This document shows, piece by piece, positions 62,264-64,000 of a DNA stretch of 64,000 nucleotides (the stretch's first letter is position 1; each line of letters starts with the position of its first letter). The position numbers and the translations under genes were made by a program. The notes beneath the pieces were generated by a model. That model was not told the origin of the DNA. It was given only the letters and a program-made list of their open reading frames with translations, and ran no database searches. Source of the stretch: Ulvibacterium sp965228935 (GTDB taxonomy: Bacteria; Bacteroidota; Bacteroidia; Flavobacteriales; Flavobacteriaceae); NCBI RefSeq assembly GCF_965228935.1, contig NZ_OZ245846.1, positions 5,518,001 through 5,582,000 of the forward strand. The letters run 5' to 3'.

Positions 62264-63103
62264 ATGAAAAAGACATTCAATAGACTTCTTCCAAAGTTAT
62301 ATGGAACTTATTTTAATATGCTCTCCCTATTTTCCAAAAAAAGGGCCGCCCAAAAGGCATTTGACCTTTTTTGTACGGTTCGTAAGGGCAGGGTCTTGCC
62401 ACAACAATCGGATTATTTGGAAAAAGCAAAATACTCGGTAGAGGATATATTGGATCATCGACTACAAACGTATCACTGGCCCGGAAACAAGGATACCGTT
62501 CTCTTGATCCATGGTTGGGAAAGCAACAGCTTCCGTTGGCGCAATCTAATTGCCAAATTGAGGGATGCCGATTACAATGTTTTTGCCTTTGATGCCCCGG
62601 CACATGGGCATTCTTCAGGAAAAATATTTTATGTGCCGCTGTACGCCGATTGTCTCCAACATATGATAAAGACGTTTAATCCTATTCATCTCATTGGCCA
62701 TTCCATAGGGGGTATGACCATTTTATACAACCAAAGCAAACATTCCCATTCGGAGGTAGAAAAAATTGTGACCATTGGCTCCCCTTCCGAATTTCATGAA
62801 ATCCTGGAAAATTATCAAAAGCTCTTAGGCTTTAATACTAGAGTTTTAAAAGCTTTTGAAAACTATGTTTTTGAGCGTTTCGGTTTTCACGTACAGGACT
62901 TTTCCTCTTCCAAATTTGTAGAAAACAATACCAAAAAAGGGCTCCTGCTCCATGACGAATTGGATGCCCTTGCCCCTTTTCACGCCTCGGAAAAGGTTCA
63001 CGCCCGTTGGAAAGGAAGCCAATTTATCCGGACCCGCGGTTTAGGGCATTCCATGCACCAAGATCATCTTAACACGCAAATCGTGGATTTTTTGAAGTCC
63101 TAG
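62264..63103 (+). CDS. Alpha/beta hydrolase
   Basis: The 279 residues have LLIHGWESNSFRW (80-92, oxyanion region), the nucleophile elbow IGHSIGG with S147, a FDAPAHGHSSG loop (109-119), a probable acid in HDELDALAP, and the catalytic histidine in GLGHSMHQ. It is divergent from the HxlR gene and likely under its control. Esterase or lactonase activity is plausible; the substrate is unknown. Confidence 0.9.
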   Translation: MKKTFNRLLPKLYGTYFNMLSLFSKKRAAQKAFDLFCTVRKGRVLPQQSDYLEKAKYSVEDILDHRLQTYHWPGNKDTVLLIHGWESNSFRWRNLIAKLRDADYNVFAFDAPAHGHSSGKIFYVPLYADCLQHMIKTFNPIHLIGHSIGGMTILYNQSKHSHSEVEKIVTIGSPSEFHEILENYQKLLGFNTRVLKAFENYVFERFGFHVQDFSSSKFVENNTKKGLLLHDELDALAPFHASEKVHARWKGSQFIRTRGLGHSMHQDHLNTQIVDFLKS

Positions 63104-63172
63104 GAAAGAGCTACATTTATCATTACTAACGGCGCTCCTTTTCTATCCAAAAAAGGGGCCAAATTTTAGTTT

Positions 63173-63598
63173 ATGCCCAATGTATCGCCCTTTCATATTG
63201 CTATTCCTGTTTATAATCTGGACGAATGTCGAGCATTTTATCGGGATATTTTGAATTGCGAGGAAGGCCGGAGTAGTGACCATTGGGTAGATTTCAACCT
63301 CTTTGGGCATCAATTGGTAATCCACTACAAACCAAAATCGGAGACCGAAGACTTGCACCATAACCCGGTAGATGGGCACGACGTACCCGTACCACATTAT
63401 GGGGTTGTTTTACCTTGGGATACGTTCAGGCCTTTTGCAGAAGAATTAAAAAGCAAAGGTGTGGAATTCATCATTGAACCCTATCTCCGTTTTGAAGGCC
63501 AAGTAGGAGAACAAGCGACGATGTTCTTTTTAGATCCTGCCGGAAATGCGTTGGAATTCAAGGCCTTTAAGGATGTGGGGCAGTTATTTGCCAAGTAA
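63173..63598 (+). CDS. VOC-family (glyoxalase/dioxygenase fold) protein
   Basis: The 141 residues start with FHIAIPVYNLDECRAFYRDIL (first beta-alpha unit with a metal-type His), then VDFNLFGHQLVIHY. The second half has HYGVVLPWDTFRPFAEELKSKGVEFI and a final FLDPAGNALEFKAF with the metal-binding Glu. All four metal-ligand positions seem occupied, so it may be an active enzyme. The family covers glyoxalases, extradiol dioxygenases and resistance proteins. No operon partner is clear. Confidence 0.9.
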   Translation: MPNVSPFHIAIPVYNLDECRAFYRDILNCEEGRSSDHWVDFNLFGHQLVIHYKPKSETEDLHHNPVDGHDVPVPHYGVVLPWDTFRPFAEELKSKGVEFIIEPYLRFEGQVGEQATMFFLDPAGNALEFKAFKDVGQLFAK

Positions 63599-63711
63599 GT
63601 TCGTATTCCTTCGTCGTTAATCAGCTCGTCATCGTAACGAAAAGTCATCAGTAATACTTGGAACAGGTACCAAAGTGGTAGCCATCCTTCCAACCTGGTT
63701 CGCTAATTCCT

Positions 63712-63903
63712 CTATGAACTTCCCTTTTTTCTCCACTTTTCCCGTATCCAGATGAAGAGTCCGTAAATGATTCCAAATATCAATCCTTCACCTAACTCCC
63801 TAAGAATAATAGGTTGTGTGTACTCTTTTTCCAATATCAGGGAAATGACCGTGTAGAGCAGTATGGCCGCTACAACTTGGGCAATGATTCGCTTTCTCTC
63901 CAT
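63712..63903 (-). CDS. 63-residue membrane protein with two helices
   Basis: I use the ATG at 63903 (MERKRIIAQVVAAILLYTVI), one base after the stop of the upstream partial gene, rather than the one at 63960, which lies inside that gene. Two hydrophobic helices (about 8-23 and 37-53) and a basic C-terminus (REKWRKKGSS) are visible. Function unknown. Confidence 0.65.
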   Translation of the reverse strand: MERKRIIAQVVAAILLYTVISLILEKEYTQPIILRELGEGLIFGIIYGLFIWIREKWRKKGSS

Positions 63904-63904
63904 T

Positions 63905-64000
63905 TTAGGCCTTGATGTGATAGACAGTCGTACCGCTTTCTTCCGTTTTCTTCCCACCATTTTCCAGAATGGCCGTTTCGGAAATGGCCAAGATTCGGTC
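63905..64000 (-). CDS. C-terminal end of an unidentified protein (partial)
   Basis: The frame from the window edge to a TAA at 63905-63907 gives DRILAISETAILENGGKKTE followed by ESGTTVYHIKA. No stop interrupts it and the next gene starts one base later, so it looks like a real C-terminus in an operon. Thirty-one residues are too few for a family call. Confidence 0.55.
   Translation of the reverse strand, partial: DRILAISETAILENGGKKTEESGTTVYHIKA

Noticed and set aside
63481..63693. 70-residue minus-strand ORF over the end of the VOC gene
   Set aside because: It is antisense to a well-supported coding frame and shows no domain features.

Overview
The window looks like chromosome from a marine Flavobacteriaceae bacterium (Bacteroidota; Maribacter/Arenibacter/Zobellia-like, genus not provable here). 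Supporting signs are moderate-to-low G+C, weak ribosome-binding sites, promoters of the TAnnTTTG type, a SusD-type gene remnant, many lipoproteins, sulfatases beside an alpha-L-fucosidase, and small membrane proteins typical of the group. I saw no rRNA, tRNA, CRISPR array, prophage or insertion sequence.

Layout. (1) 1-1500: the start of a Gfo/Idh/MocA oxidoreductase (cut by the window edge), then a gene graveyard: the tails of a SusD-like protein, a Wzc-like kinase and a NodU-type carbamoyltransferase, the last with in-frame stops. (2) 1524-28249: a surface-polysaccharide biosynthesis locus, all on the minus strand. In transcription order: a WecA/MraY-like initiating transferase, rfbB-rfbA-rfbC, an rfbD fused to an FdtA-type cupin, stand-alone fdtA, a 38-codon ORF locked between its neighbours, a GNAT/FemAB-like acyltransferase, fdtB, two Wzx-type flippases around a GT2 glycosyltransferase, sulfotransferase, Wzy-like polymerase, two more sulfotransferases, two GT4 glycosyltransferases, ATP-grasp, HAD phosphatase, polysaccharide deacetylase, GH5-like hydrolase, Wzc-like tyrosine kinase, and an ATP-grasp/metallophosphoesterase pair. 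The inferred product is a sulfated polysaccharide containing L-rhamnose and a 3-amino-3,6-dideoxyhexose. No Wza is present.

(3) 28741-36169: a catabolic operon with two lipoprotein sulfatases, an alpha-galactosidase-like hydrolase and a multidomain GH29 alpha-L-fucosidase, suited to a sulfated fucose-containing glycan. A clear terminator (36239-36274) separates it from an upstream CPBP protease gene. (4) 36380-47245: regulation, DNA repair and redox/sulfur genes: AraC-type membrane regulator, exonuclease/GIY-YIG protein, several tiny membrane proteins, DUF2892 protein, persulfide-dioxygenase-like MBL/rhodanese protein, SulP transporter, di-haem peroxidase, DinB-like protein and a Crp/Fnr regulator. 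Three promoters here carry a Crp/Fnr-type palindrome centred exactly 33 bp upstream of the centre of a TAnnTTTG box, and a fourth has a weaker match, which points to one regulon.

(5) 47242-64000: ordinary housekeeping and accessory genes: aldose epimerase, M20 peptidase, cysteine synthase-like enzyme, LolC/E-type permease, DUF1343 lipoprotein, Tricorn-like protease, YkgJ-type cysteine-cluster protein, methyltransferase, metalloprotease lipoprotein, QueE, HerA-like ATPase, HxlR regulator with a divergent alpha/beta hydrolase, and a VOC protein. Two intergenic spots carry the same imperfect TTCAAA-type hexamer repeat. Functions are read from motifs and remembered family features only; no search was run.
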